From: Cyclaneusma minus
Taxonomy: Eukaryota > Ascomycota > Leotiomycetes > Marthamycetales > Marthamycetaceae
Direction: 5' to 3'
DNA: 64,000 nucleotides
NCBI GenBank assembly: GCA_037179335.1
Contig: JAKZHN010000003.1
Span: 2,046,001-2,110,000 of the forward strand
Shown here piece after piece: positions 21,412 through 32,463 of this stretch. Below the pieces are notes generated by a model that made no database searches, was not told the DNA's origin, and worked only from the letters and a program-made list of their open reading frames with translations. Each line of letters opens with the position of its first letter. Positions within the stretch are counted from its first letter, which is position 1. Made by a program: the position numbers and the translations under genes.

Positions 21412-22562
21412 TGCTGATTGTTGTATTATGGATGGAAAGTGTGCGGGAGAGTGAGAACGAGGATCCGATGTAATAATAGGAGATTTTATAGCTAAAGCGA
21501 GGCATGGAGCTAAAAGCATTAGGCTAATAAAACTTCCGCTCCTGAAATTATCTGGCTAATGGCTTTGTGACTCCGCTTCAAGACAAACCCTGGTTCACAG
21601 CAGGTCACAAGTGCGCACTGCGCTTACTCTGTTACTCTTAGGGTCCGACCCAAATATTGAAATAATCAGGAACCACCAAAATTGGAGTCGGTGATAGAAG
21701 GCCATATTATGGAGAAAAGGCTGGATTTTCATTGAATCATTCTCCAAGATGGCAATAACAGAATATTTACCAAGTGGCAAATGTCGAGGAAGTAGAAATT
21801 GCCAAAAATCAAAATCAATACGAACAATCCAAAACATTAGGAATTCCAAGTTACTAGAAATAATTCAAATCACTTGCAACAACTCCAAATACTGAGATTA
21901 TTCCAGGTAACTAGGAATAACCCAAATCCTTGGGAATAACCAGAATCTTTGCGGTTGGAATCAGAAAAAGCCCACAAAGAGCCTCGATGCCAGCAAGCTT
22001 CATGAGGTCTGATTGAGTGATCAATGAAGGCTTTGAGCGTGAGGGCTGATGAGGATGAGATCCCGAGTGCACATATCCTGTACTTTCTTCCCGGTGGTGG
22101 ATAGTTGACAAAACTTTGCACCGGTGAAAATGGGAAGAACGCAAGTTCGAATCAATCTACAGAAATTCATTTTTACTTGATTTTTTTTTTTCGTATTGGA
22201 AAATTGATGAGAATTCAGTGTGGATATCTGTGTGAGAAAGATATGTAACGGTATCAATCTGGCGTGATGTATGAAGCACCCCAGCATCTGTGTTTGACCA
22301 TATATTGACCGACGGTGGACGGAAAGAAATGCATCTGAAACTACCTGATAGATGCTGATCTGATAGCCCACCTTCCCTTGATCCCATGACTCCTTTCCAA
22401 GCCTGCAACTGCAGCAAAAGAAAAGAGCAGATGCATCACCGTGACCAGCAAACGCCCTTCTGACCCCCAGATCTACGCCCGAGTTCGCTTTCCATGAAAT
22501 CAGAAGACTCCACCATGAGTAACACATGCCAGCAATTTCATTTCATTCCATCATATCAAAGC
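21412..22562. other. Intergenic region with short degenerate repeats
   Basis: At about 21640-21960 there are loose repeats such as GGAATAACCAGAATC and AATTCAAATCACTTG, again of the class seen at 19800-20190. I see no supported gene. Confidence 0.45.
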
Positions 22563-23561
22563 TCACTCCTCCGCCGCAACCTCTTCACCCCTTTCCTCAA
22601 TCTCTTCATGCTCATGCTCATGCTCATCAACCTCCAACTGATTCACAAACCCCGTCTCCACGCCACCCCCGGCACCAACCACACTTCTCAGCACGCCCAT
22701 ATTCCTCTCCCACTGCTCCATCAGCGCCTGCAACTCCCTCTCCCCATCCCCTTGCCCATCATCATTTACCCCTTCACTCTTCCGAATCCCCAGCCCCACC
22801 TCGCCTTCAGCCTTTTCCAATTCATCCAGCAGTTCCATCCCAGGACTCGACGTGCCTTTTATAGTAAGCATGAGCGCCGGATTCGTGCCCGCATCTTCCT
22901 GCTCATGCGGACCCTGATCAAAAGAAGGCGCTGTCGAGAGCGTGGTGCTCAGGATCTGCCAATCCTGGGACAAGCTTTGGGCGCGCACGACCTCCGTGCC
23001 AGATTCATTCAAGTCAAGTATTAGGATTCGTTCGGGTCGAGCGGGGGCTTTGGCGGTGTCTTGTGAGGATTTGCGATTACTGCTCTTTCGAGGGGTCTTC
23101 GGCTTGTTGGCATCTCGGATGCTGTGTTGGGAAGAGCGGAGTTGGGAGGAGGACTGCGAGGAGGATATGTGCAGAGAAGAGGAGGGGGTGGAGAGGGCGC
23201 GGAGACAGGCGGATGTGAGGAGGGCGGATGAGTCGTCGTCGGAGAAGAGGTAGTGGGTTTGGGTGGGGTGGATGGTGGTTTGGGTTGTGGGGTCGGAGAT
23301 GAGGGTGAAGAAGGGGGAAAAGGTAGGCCGCTGTACTGTGGGAGAGGAACTTTGAGGTGGTGGGATGGAGGGGGAGTCTTGGTGGGCTGGCGTTGAGGAG
23401 GCTGGTCTTGGCGAGGTCTGCTGGAGTGAGGAATGAGAGGGTTTCGGGGATGGCTGATGGAGGGAGGAGTTTGAGGGCCGAGGTGAGGGTTTGGGAGACG
23501 GGGGAGACTTGGAAGATGATGGTGGCCCAGCTGGGGAGGGCGTGGCTCGCGGGAGGGACAT
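22563..23561 (-). CDS. Ser/Pro-rich fungal protein of unknown function
   Basis: An uninterrupted frame of 332 residues from ATG 23561, or 350 from an upstream ATG at 23615. The first 90 residues are low-complexity Pro/Ser/Lys. A more conserved-looking segment follows (FSPFFTLI, then HYLFSDDDSS). It is then Ser-rich and basic (NKPKTPRKSSNRKSS), and next reads RILILDLNESGTEV. The C-terminal third is acidic with a likely helix (LDELEKAEGEVGLGI, LMEQWERNMGVLRSVV) and ends in Glu/His repeats. There are no membrane segments or signal peptide. It looks like an intrinsically disordered nuclear or cytosolic protein. I do not recognise a family. Confidence 0.65.
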   Translation of the reverse strand: MSLPRATPSPAGPPSSSKSPPSPKPSPRPSNSSLHQPSPKPSHSSLQQTSPRPASSTPAHQDSPSIPPPQSSSPTVQRPTFSPFFTLISDPTTQTTIHPTQTHYLFSDDDSSALLTSACLRALSTPSSSLHISSSQSSSQLRSSQHSIRDANKPKTPRKSSNRKSSQDTAKAPARPERILILDLNESGTEVVRAQSLSQDWQILSTTLSTAPSFDQGPHEQEDAGTNPALMLTIKGTSSPGMELLDELEKAEGEVGLGIRKSEGVNDDGQGDGERELQALMEQWERNMGVLRSVVGAGGGVETGFVNQLEVDEHEHEHEEIEERGEEVAAEE

Positions 23562-23994
23562 CGTTTCGTGTGTGTCGTGCTGGAGGACAAAATGTGTGAT
23601 GGCGGATGCTGGCACAGGGGATAAAGGCTAGCTTGGCGACATGGCAGACGAGAAACAGGTTTTTGAGAGACTTGAGGGCGGTGTCTCGAGGGACATAGGC
23701 ATGGGGACTGCGATGGCAGATTTGGAGAGTAGATGGTTTCGTCAGTGAAGACGGCTGAAGGTGAGGTTGCTCGGACAGCTCGCACCTATTATCTTTAGCT
23801 TATCGCCACGTGAGACCGTGTCAAGAAATAGCGCTCCTGGTCTTGGCTTGCGCGTGGCGCGTCTACTCGAGCTGTTAGAGATGTCAGATGAAACATCTTT
23901 TTCCAATTTAGCCTATTCGGTTCGTATGCAATATTCAGCGCAACCCGGGTATTCCGTCCCCCTTCCCGCCCAGTAGAACACCAATCCCCTATCC

Positions 23995-24513
23995 TTACAA
24001 AGCCGTCGAGTCGATGGTGATGCCCGTCGTGTTCGCATTGTTATTCGTCTTGTCCTCGGACCACTCAAACTCTGCAATGTCGCTGTCAGCATCCGCCAGT
24101 TTTCGCATGTCAGGAGATGAGGCTTACTCTGTCTGCACATGGGACACTGCCCCCTGGCCGAGTCCTGCTTGATCCACTCGACGATGCAATGCTGTGTATT
24201 TCTCGTCAGCCCTCCATGGTCGATCCAGTCTGCTATCTTCATGATTGGAATGGCGCATACCATGTGGAAGTTGTGACCGCATTTGCCCGACACTGTTTAT
24301 CGGAGTTCGTCAGCATCCGGCTTGGGAGTTGGCTATAGTATACGTTCGAAGCATAGGAGAAGTCCACATACGCAGGCTGCAGTCGTCGCCCGGGTACTTG
24401 CACGAGGGACAGGTGCCGTTGAAGTCGGCCTGGCAGATACCACACACGTCGTCCTCGGGAAGATCCCAGCGCCAGGTCGCCACGGCGTTCCACTTGCGAA
24501 TGGTGACCTTCAT
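23995..24513 (-). CDS. APC11: Anaphase-promoting complex RING-H2 subunit 11
   Basis: Four exons on the minus strand (24513-24372, 24292-24261, 24191-24128, 24071-23995) encode about 104 residues, close to the family's usual size. The RING-H2 of the APC/C ubiquitin ligase is complete: DVCGICQADFNGTCP, then CKYPGDDCSLLSGKCGHNFHMHC across two introns, then CIVEWIKQDSARGQCPMCRQ and FEW. It starts MKVTIRKWNAVATWRW, the typical APC11 opening. The protein recruits the E2 and, with the cullin subunit, catalyses ubiquitin transfer to mitotic regulators. The C-terminal tail after FEW is slightly longer and acidic/Asn-rich. All introns are GT-AG (56-79 bp). Confidence 0.95.
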
Positions 24514-25165
24514 GATGGGCGGGTTCGGCGGATGGGAATAGATGTATGCTTCCTGGATCTGCGGCCGGATATAGATCGAAGTCGGCGTACTAGGGGCTCC
24601 TGCAGAGAGCCGTGATCGCAGGATGTTCAGTTGATTTCATCGGTGTTTAGGATTGAGTAGTGTGTTGAGTGAAGCTGGAGTCGCAACTTCTTCGAATTTC
24701 CCCTCGCACCAATTTGCCGAATGCCGAGTTGCTTATCTCCGTCTTGACGGTTTGTATTCAATGAAGGGAGTTCACATTTAATGTTGAATGTGAGACTGAA
24801 TTATAATAGAAGTTCTCAAGTCCATCGACCTACCTAGCTTTTGTATTTGCAAATATTTTGAGACGCATATGCATAAAACATCCGCATCCGTCGGAGAGAG
24901 TCCATCCCACAGCTCACCGCCTTGGTGATCCATGTCGCCGGAAGCTTATCTGAGCCTTCTCCTCTTATCGCGTCAAAAGAAAGCCGCCTTGCTCGTAACA
25001 AGTCACGCGGCCTGGACGGCTGATTCTCTAAGAGTGTCGCCAGTGAAGGGCCACAGCAGTACAGCTCCGCCCACACGACATTGCGCCATTCATCTCGGCC
25101 CCACTGAAACAGCTGCACCACCAACTCCTCCCCCCATGCTGCCGTCCTAAGCGCAATATCAAGCC
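24514..25165. promoter_or_regulatory. Divergent intergenic region, APC11 / rhodanese
   Basis: These 652 bp separate the start codons of two divergently transcribed genes and must contain both promoters. No specific element is identified. Confidence 0.5.
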
Positions 25166-26271
25166 ATGCGCATGCTGAGCTCCCCCGCGACCTCCTCCTC
25201 CATGTTTGCGAAAAAGCTGCGTCCATTGTCTCGAAAAAGTCCTGCCTCGAGATTCGCAAAAATGTCCTCCGAGCGCTCCTTCTCGTCCTACCTGGTCTCG
25301 CCCGCCGAGCTCCACGAAGCCCTCAAGAAGAACGCTCCCACCAAGATCTCCACTCTGCCCCGGACCATCCCACTGTGTGCATCGTGGTTTCTCCCCAACG
25401 ATGGGCGAAACGGGCTCGACACATTCCGCGAAAAGCGTATTCCAAATGCCCGCTTCTTTGACCTCGAGAAAGTAGTCGACAGACACTCGCCTTACCCCCA
25501 CATGCTGCCCTCCGCCACCGACTTTGCTTCCGCCATGAGCGAACTCGGCATCCGCAAAGATGACACCGTCGTTGTCTACGACACCCACGAGCTCGGCATC
25601 TTCTCAGCCCCGCGTGTAGGCTGGACCCTCAAAATCTTCGGTCACCCTTCAGTACACATCCTGAACAACTTCAAGCTCTGGGTCGAGGAAGGCTATCCCA
25701 CCGAGTCCGGCGAATTCTACTCCATCGACTGCTGTCCCTACCAAATCTCCGCCAAGCAGGATGAGAAAGTAGTGGACTTCGAGGAGGTGCGGGAGATTGC
25801 AAAAGATCATGGAAAGGAGGGTGCCGAGGGTGTGCAGATCCTGGATGCCAGACCGTATGGAAGATGGGCGGGGAAGGATCCGGAGCCTAGAGAGGGGTTG
25901 AGTAATGGACACATGCCGGGCAGTATCAGTATGCCGGTGGGAGAGCTCCTTGATCCCAAGACGAAAACGCTACTGCCGAAGGATCAGCTGAGGGCTATTT
26001 TTGAGAAGAAGGGAGTTAGTGAGGCGAGCCCTATTGTGACAAGTTGTGGGAGTGGAGTTACTGCCGCCATTATTGATGCGGCACTCACAGAGGCGGGGTA
26101 TGGGGACGAAAAGAAAAGGAGACTTTACGATGGTAGTTGGACGTGAGTAGATCCCGCATCATGACGAGCGCTGGCTGCTCGTTTTAGTGATTGATCTTCT
26201 ACTGACCGTGTAACAGGGAATGGGCGCAGCGTGTGAAGGTGTCGGACGGTCTAATCATCAAGGAGGACTAA
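25166..26271 (+). CDS. Thiosulfate/3-mercaptopyruvate sulfurtransferase (two-domain rhodanese)
   Basis: Two exons (25166-26142, 26217-26271) encode about 343 residues. There are two tandem rhodanese domains. The first has ARFFDLEKVVDRHSPYPHML and YDTHELGIFSAPRVGW. The second has ILDARPYGRWAGKDPEPR, NGHMPGSISMPVGELL and the active-site loop SCGSGVTAA, whose Cys carries the persulfide. The last exon supplies EWAQRVKVSDG. The basic, Ser-rich N-terminus (MLSSPATSSSMFAKKLRPLSRK) looks like a mitochondrial presequence, although in-frame ATGs at 25202 and 25262 could give a cytosolic form. The enzyme transfers sulfane sulfur; the yeast counterpart TUM1 feeds tRNA thiolation. Which donor this protein prefers is not readable with certainty. 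Confidence 0.93.
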
Positions 26272-26984
26272 TGGTAGCGAGGTCAGGGCATTCCATGGTT
26301 TCTGCACAGGCGGTTGCTGTCCTTCCAAAATTCGCATCTCTCCAAAACTCTTTGTGAGCCAATGCATTGGCCGAATTGGTTCCTCGTTTCAGTACTCTGC
26401 ACTACGAGCGAATGGCATTGCATTTGACACTGCGCTTTGGTCCTCTCTTCTCCCCCGCTATGTTCTTTTTTTTTCCCGCACGTCTAGCTCAAGCGTATGC
26501 AGAAAAATTGCTAGGCGTTACGGAAACTCTTCACTCAATGGATTTGGTTCCCACTTCTTCAAATATCAATTCAAGTGTGGACGGTGATACTGGCTTTTCG
26601 GGTGAACCGACAATAACTAGGTCGAGAACAGCTGAGTCACACCAAGTCACTTTGACGGGTACATAGCTTCAACCGTGAGTTTCTCTATTGTGGTTTCAGG
26701 CGCTGGTAAAAGTACCTACATGCACACACAAACCCTCCGCTTCTCCTGCACTCTCACTTGATCACTCACGAAGTCCCTTCAGCTTCGATTGTCAACTTTC
26801 TTGTCACGAAAGATTTTATTTTTTTCACTGATTCATCATTCCTCAGACTTTCCAGGTAAGAGCCTCCCCTCCCACCCACCTATATCCATCTCTCAGGCCA
26901 AGTTTTCTATCCTATCAACTAACCGGCTACTTCTCAAGCATCCAAACAAACACCACCACTACAAAGCACAGTCTCGTTTACAAA
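26272..26984. other. Intergenic region
   Basis: I see no supported gene. The last 200 bp are rich in pyrimidine tracts, as expected for a fungal promoter and leader before 26985. Confidence 0.4.
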
Positions 26985-27650
26985 ATGTCATCATCTCTTC
27001 CTCAACGCCACCAACCGATATTTGACCCCGAAGATGTAGTCAACCTCACTCAAGAAGGAACAATCATTCCCGTCGACGAAGGCTGTGTGAAGCTTCACAA
27101 GCGACGCTTGCATAAATGGGCCGAGGATGAATACAAGGACCTCCCACTGCCATCCCCTGATACCCCCGCCTCCCTGGAGCACTACGTAGACGTTCCAACC
27201 CATCTAATCTCCCGCGAAACCCTGGTATACATCGGTTTCACCTCAACCATGGCTTCCACTCTTTGGGTTCAATGGAATGCCCTTGGCTCATCCCAAGAAA
27301 CCAACGGTGGAGATGTGACATTCGACTCTTTCTTCCTAGCCACAATCAAAGAAACGCCCTCGACTTACAGCGAGGATGATGGGGAGTGGAGACGTGAAAT
27401 GGATACCATGGGGATTGGAAACGAGAAGCAGGATGCTATCATGGAGCCGGTGTTTAAGGATATACGTCTGACTGAAACCTGTAAGTATTGGGTGAGTGAT
27501 ACGCTGGATGCTGGGTATAACGGTGGCCTCAAGGAGTTTCGAGATATGAGTAGGGATAGGGCGGAGAAGGCGAGGAAGGGGAGGGATGAGAGCAGTGGAC
27601 AGGGCACACGGCCGAAGGCGGGGAATAGACCTTCTACTGCTGCGAGGTAG
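26985..27650 (+). CDS. Unknown fungal protein, paralogue of the gene at 20281-21411
   Basis: A single-exon frame of 221 residues. After an N-terminal region (FDPEDVVNLTQEGTIIPVD, KRRLHKWAEDEYKDLP) it carries LISRETLVYIGFTSTMAS, LWVQWNALG, EDDGEWRREMDTMGI and DIRLTETCKYWV. These align block by block with the protein at 20281-21411 (LISYETLIYVGFTEAKAS, IWQRWNSWG, EDDEDWKRTMEALGI, EMRLTQSCKFWL). It then ends in a short charged tail (RDRAEKARKGRDESS) where the relative has its possible ADP-ribosyltransferase-like half. It may be a naturally shorter member or a truncated copy. There are no membrane segments. Function is unknown. Confidence 0.7.
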   Translation: MSSSLPQRHQPIFDPEDVVNLTQEGTIIPVDEGCVKLHKRRLHKWAEDEYKDLPLPSPDTPASLEHYVDVPTHLISRETLVYIGFTSTMASTLWVQWNALGSSQETNGGDVTFDSFFLATIKETPSTYSEDDGEWRREMDTMGIGNEKQDAIMEPVFKDIRLTETCKYWVSDTLDAGYNGGLKEFRDMSRDRAEKARKGRDESSGQGTRPKAGNRPSTAAR

Positions 27651-28352
27651 GGGGGAGAATGCGCTGAAGATGATTTGGGGGGGTGCGCGGTTGCGGGGGG
27701 GATGCTGGACGATTGTAGTGCTGTGGAAAAGTTGCGTATCATTTGTTCAAAGATATTAACTGACAGATATTTAAAGAAATATGTACAGATACATATATTT
27801 TGAACATACTGTTTGTTTTCTAATTTCTTTGTGGGCTTTTCCTGGTTTGAGCTGCAATGTCTTGGGTTATTCCCGCTTCAAAGCCTATCCCATCTCTCAT
27901 ACAAATCATCCTCAAGACCCTTGAGCTCGGGCCCTGATGGAAATTGAGAAACGCTTGAATATCTGTTTTAAGCTTTTGACTTGATACTCTTGCATTTAGC
28001 GGAACAGCTTTGGGAATCAGTTATGGGTGAGGGACTAAGATGTCAACAACACAAAGTAAATACAGAGGAGGAAGTTCAATTCCCGAACATCATCACCATC
28101 AACTCACAGTGTTAGTGGAAAGAGTCACGCCAAGGTTGTGTTAAAGCCCCCCAGAGCTTTTGTCGCAAAGACGCGGCACAGCAAAAGCGTCGAAGCCGTT
28201 GGTCACACAGCATTTGGCTAAGCGCAGCAACCCCTAGCGCTCCTGTAACATCTTTTCATATAGAACTCGCTCATCTAAGTTGGATTACCTGCAGTAACCA
28301 GCGGCCCTAACTGAGACTTGATTTTCTCAAAATATGCGACCGCATTTTGATA
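27651..28352. other. Intergenic region
   Basis: No supported gene or repeat. It lies between the unknown-family gene and the 3' end of the NLR relic. Confidence 0.4.
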
Positions 28353-31300
28353 CTAATCACTCAGGACACCCGCCTGGTTGGCCTCCTTTAATTTTCCAAT
28401 CAGCTCTCGCAGCCGTGGCACTTCTGCTGACATCAATCTGTTGTCCGTTTCGAACTGGCCCCATAACACCGATGGCTCTGTTCTCACCCACTCAACCTGA
28501 TTCTCGTCATCATCCCGAGATTCCTCGCTTGACTCCTCGCTTGACTCCTCGCTTGACTCCTCCATCGACTCCTCCTTTAACTCCTCGAGCCATTCCTCCA
28601 ACTCAGCAACTGTATCAACGTTGTCAACCTTATCCTATGAACCGGTGTACGTCAGTCTTTGCCATCTCTTCATTGTCGCTAGCCGTCTCTTTGGGTTTCC
28701 AAAGAGTCGCGTATAAACCGCCGAAATCTCGAGATCACAGACCCTTTGTCCTTTCCTGTCCCCTTTTCTCAAGTATAAATGTTTCAAGTTCTCCAGAGCA
28801 TCTAGACGCATGCCATGATTCTCTCCCAACACAGCCTTGTAATCTTGCGCCGCCTTCTCGCACCAATACCGCAGTATCCGAATATCCCGGCAGACGCTTC
28901 CAAAAGTCTCCAATCTTCATAGCTGTATCGCAGCATCTCATCGGTGCCTCTCCGATTCTGACTTTGCCCCGCAACATGTCTTTCATCAGATTGCCTCTTG
29001 TGCTCTCAAAGTCTATTTGCGCCTGATACCGAATTTCGTCGTTTGCTCTTATTCCGTTTTCGACCAATCGCTCCCAGCGTAGGCGATATGCAGCGTAAGC
29101 TTTTTCGTACCAATCACTCGCTTCAGCAATATTTTCCCCATTAGTCCTCGACGTCATGTTTCTCTCTATCGCGGAAGCGAGTAAGTGCATTAGCTCAGGG
29201 CCTGGTGTCGTGTTAGCCGCTGTTTGCTGGCAATGGTTGAGAATGCACAGCGCATGAGGAATGCATCTGATAGCTCTCTCGGATTCTTCGAAAGGCGCAG
29301 AGTTTGGGAGAGGAGTATAGGCGAGATAGAGGAGAACAAGGGCGTACATTGAGTAATGGTTGTATCCACTTCCATTTTGACTCCCACCCGAGTTGTTGTC
29401 TGTTGTTTTGGACGCCTTCAGCTTTTTGAGAGGAAAGTCGCGGACCAGATCATGAATGGAATAGGAAGTATCGTTGTTCCGACGCACAACACCGAAGGAT
29501 TGGAGGTCGGTCACTGCGGCGCGGAGCATGGAGCCGTGCGAAAGAAAATGCAGCAGATCTTGCTTGGTTCAATTTAACTCTTCGAAATGCCGATCCAGAT
29601 CCGTGCCTCGGGCCATCTCTTTCAATTCTACACTTGGTGGTGGTGCCGGTTCCTGACTGGAACGAAACTTGACCCTCAACCTGTTCCGGATACCATCCGG
29701 CCGTACGACCTCGTTCTCTTCCTGTGGAATCCGTGTCGGCGGCCTTGGGTCCACAGGTGCAAGAGCCCTGAACTCTGAGCCCGCATCTGGCAGTCCACCC
29801 GGAATTTGGGATCTTTTAGACTTTTATACAGTGATTGTAAAACTGCTTCTCCCTTTTCAACCAACCCTTCAACTGGCTTCCCCCTTCGGCCAACAATCCA
29901 TATCAATAGTCCTGGTATCAAAGCATACCAGTACATTCCAAAGTTCCATCGCCTCTGGACTTCGTTTCTCCACCTCCTCGAAGATAACCTTGTAGAGTAG
30001 GCCTGTCCCAACACCAACCATGCCAGGCCTCGATGCATCATGTAGAACATTCGGCGACACGTTCTCGCCAAGCACTTTCCTCTTATCCTTCTCCAGCCTC
30101 ATCACAAGCACATGTAACGGGATATGTATTGCAAGATAGCGCGCCTTGGCAGCTATTAGTCAGCTTAGTGGTCTATATACAGCTGGGAGGAGGGCTCCTA
30201 GCCTTCTCTCTTCAGTCCTCTCTATCTCCAGTCTCCTGGTCCTTCTCCTCATGCGACAATATGCTGTGTCTTCGCCAGCGCCACACTCTGCTGCACTGCA
30301 ATTGGCAATCCTCCCAACAGGCTCCACAGTTTCCTTATCGACCTATCTTGCCCCTCTGACCCTTCATTCCCAAGATCTCTCATCACCAACTCCCTGGTCT
30401 CATCCAAACCAAAAGGTTTCACCTCATAGCTGTGTTCCTTCCCAATGATATCAGCTACAAACTTGGACCTCATGGTACACAAGACATGGGCTCCGCCTTC
30501 ATCTGGCAACTAGTCTCTCAGTATTTCAGAACCCCCCAATATCGTCAAAGACCAATAACCACTTGTCTTGTGCGGCACACCATGCCTTCCAAGTAAGCGA
30601 TACTTCGGCTATATCGAGACTTCCCGCATTCTCTGAAGGAAATAATTGCAAGCTGAGGACAGCATCAAGGATGCAGGAAAAAAGGTTGGCGGGCGAAGAG
30701 GAACGCAGATAGAAGATGAAGGAATTGGACGAAGAGGAAAAGTGTACGTATTTGAGAGAAAGCTCGGATTTGCCGACACCGGGTAGGCCCCAAAGTGCGC
30801 ATGTGCATCGGAAGTTAATGGGAGAAGTTGTAACCCGCTGCGAAGAGCATCAAGGATACCTGAGTGGACAGTAAATTGCGAGTTGGCAAGGTCAGGAAAT
30901 TGGTGTTTCCTAGTCACTGGCTGAGAAGTGCAGGTATTGACGCTAGCCAAACGTTAGCAAGTAGAACTGCATGGTGGGTTTCCGGCCTTCCATCCTTACT
31001 GTTCTTTTTCAGAGTCTCCACACCCACCGCGATATTAATCAGAATATCCTTCTCAACCTCATTACCTGCAGTTTCAATTCGACGGATCAGTTCTTCAACC
31101 CGCTTCCTGTCCGAAGAAACCAGCGCCTGAGCATAGATCCCTGTGAACTCGATGTTAGTCTTGATGCTGCACGGGAACAACTTCCAGATTGGATTCGAAA
31201 TTTTTTGGGCAACACTTGCGTTTCTTCGATTTCGCTGACAAGTCCGCAACTTGTAGTGCAGTTGCTACAACAGTGTCATAAAATTGCACCAAATTATGCT

Positions 31301-31450
31301 CAAATTCGTCCTCGATTTTCAGACCGAGAGTTCGAATATAGCGTCCGAAGAGTCCGAAACTCCGGATCACCTTTGCCTTTAGCTCAAGCATCTTTTCTTC
31401 TAGGCCCAAAACATCTGATACAACCTACCAATGCATTAGCAAATTGAAGT
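28353..31450 (-). pseudogene. NB-ARC/TPR (NLR-type STAND) gene relic with many frame breaks
   Basis: Reading the minus strand from 31450, the parts of a fungal NLR appear in the right order but in changing frames. There is an N-terminal helical region (IEDEFEHNLVQFYDTVVATALQVA; RKRVEELIRRIETAG). The P-loop GLPGVGKSEL follows (30766-30789 and neighbours). Walker B WLLVFDDIG is at about 30535-30561, followed by an in-frame TAG at 30510-30512. Then come an NB-ARC sensor-like block (HVLCTMRSKFVADI), the GLPIAVQQ motif near 30310, and a winged-helix-like region (EAMELWNVLVCFD; SFGVVRRNN...YSIHDLVRDF). Last is a TPR-like end (YKAVLGENHGMRLDALENLKHLY). At least five frame changes or stops are needed to join these. 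A few could be introns, but not all. Such proteins act in fungal self/non-self recognition; this copy is probably dead. Confidence 0.75.
28515..28600. repeat. 12-bp tandem repeat coding an acidic Glu/Ser run
   Basis: GACTCCTCGCTT-type units repeat about five times on the plus strand. In the minus-strand frame they read repeated SSEE within the tail of the NLR relic. Confidence 0.7.
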
Positions 31451-32093
31451 TTGAGCTCAGTGCCTCATTGCCTCATTGCAGTGATCTGCAGCCATGTTCA
31501 ATGGACATAATAACTTCCGAGATACGGAAAAACAAGGAGCAATGGAGAAGATGAAAGTTGAAAATCCACAGTCAAATGATAACGATAGAAGAAGAGAAGC
31601 TCCCAAGTTTCCGAGCTGTGGCCGTCGTAGGCAGCGGAACGGAAAGTAGTTGTGATCCAGAATTGATTCGGAGCTGGAAGAAAGAAGCTTACAAGTACAG
31701 AGGTAGAGTGAACTTTTGATGCTAACTTGGGTGTGGGGGTTGGACCGAAGCAAAGTCGATTTCCCGGTAGCCGCTCTGTGGGCTCAGTTCAAGCCGGCCA
31801 GACATGGGAGATACCAATTACAGAGGTACTTTGGTCAATTGAGAGCCGCTTACCTGTGAGGTTTCAGTCTGTTGATCGTCCCATTTAGCCGCTCTCAGGC
31901 CACCCTGCCATAACGTATGCCGGCCAAACGTGGGGAATTCCAATCGCTGAGATAGATTAGCTTCTGACGGCAGTTTGCGTGTGGGGCTTCAGTATGTAGA
32001 GTTGGTTTTCGAGTAGCCGCTCACCTCCTGGTGGATGAGAGGGGATGCCCCATCATGTGTTCGCTTCACACCTTCCGCCAGTTTGAGGTACGC
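31451..32093. repeat. Degenerate tandem repeat of about 125 bp, roughly 2.5 units
   Basis: Three spaced blocks share the same order of landmarks: GTGTGGGGnTTnnn, then TAGCCGCTC, then GCCGGCCAnACnTGGGnnnTnCCAAT. They begin near 31730, 31855 and 31978. Sequence drift is substantial. No gene is seen in the stretch. Confidence 0.6.
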
Positions 32094-32463
32094 TCATTTT
32101 CCCCATTCGGTCTGGTCAGCAGCAATGTGAGCAGGGATGTCCTCTTTCCACCTTGTGGAGTTGGGGATGCCACTGGTCATTGGTTCAGCTTGAGGATACT
32201 CACACAAAGCCAGAGTATTGATATTAAATACTAGTTCACCGTCCCACGGTTTTATGACCCCGACAAGAAACACGACGTTGAAGCTCCCAACGACGGCTGG
32301 CAGCGGGAGCGGGCCGAGCCCAGTACCTCCCGCGAGTGTCAAGATCTCTACATATTTCAGGATTCCTGTGAAGACTGCCAGCAGGGCCGCGTTCCGCTGT
32401 GGTGGGTCCTGTCCCCAGAAGCCATTGGTTACCGAGCAGACGAATAAGCGCCCTCGACGCCCA
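32094..32463 (-). other. Uncharacterised hydrophobic open frame (possible gene fragment)
   Basis: An open frame of about 120 codons on the minus strand with no clear start. It contains VCSVTNGFWGQDPPQRNAA, ILTLAGGTGLGPLPLP and VVGSFNVVFLVGVIKPWDG. Its composition is more protein-like than the surrounding noise and includes one or two possible membrane segments. I do not recognise it. It may be the remnant of a membrane protein or a chance frame. Confidence 0.25.

Noticed and set aside
23021..23785. 254-codon Pro-rich minus-strand frame
   Set aside because: It is the shifted frame of the Ser/Pro-rich gene at 22563-23561; such repeats stay open in several frames.
25028..25588. 186-codon minus-strand Gly-rich frame
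   Set aside because: Antisense to the well-supported rhodanese gene.
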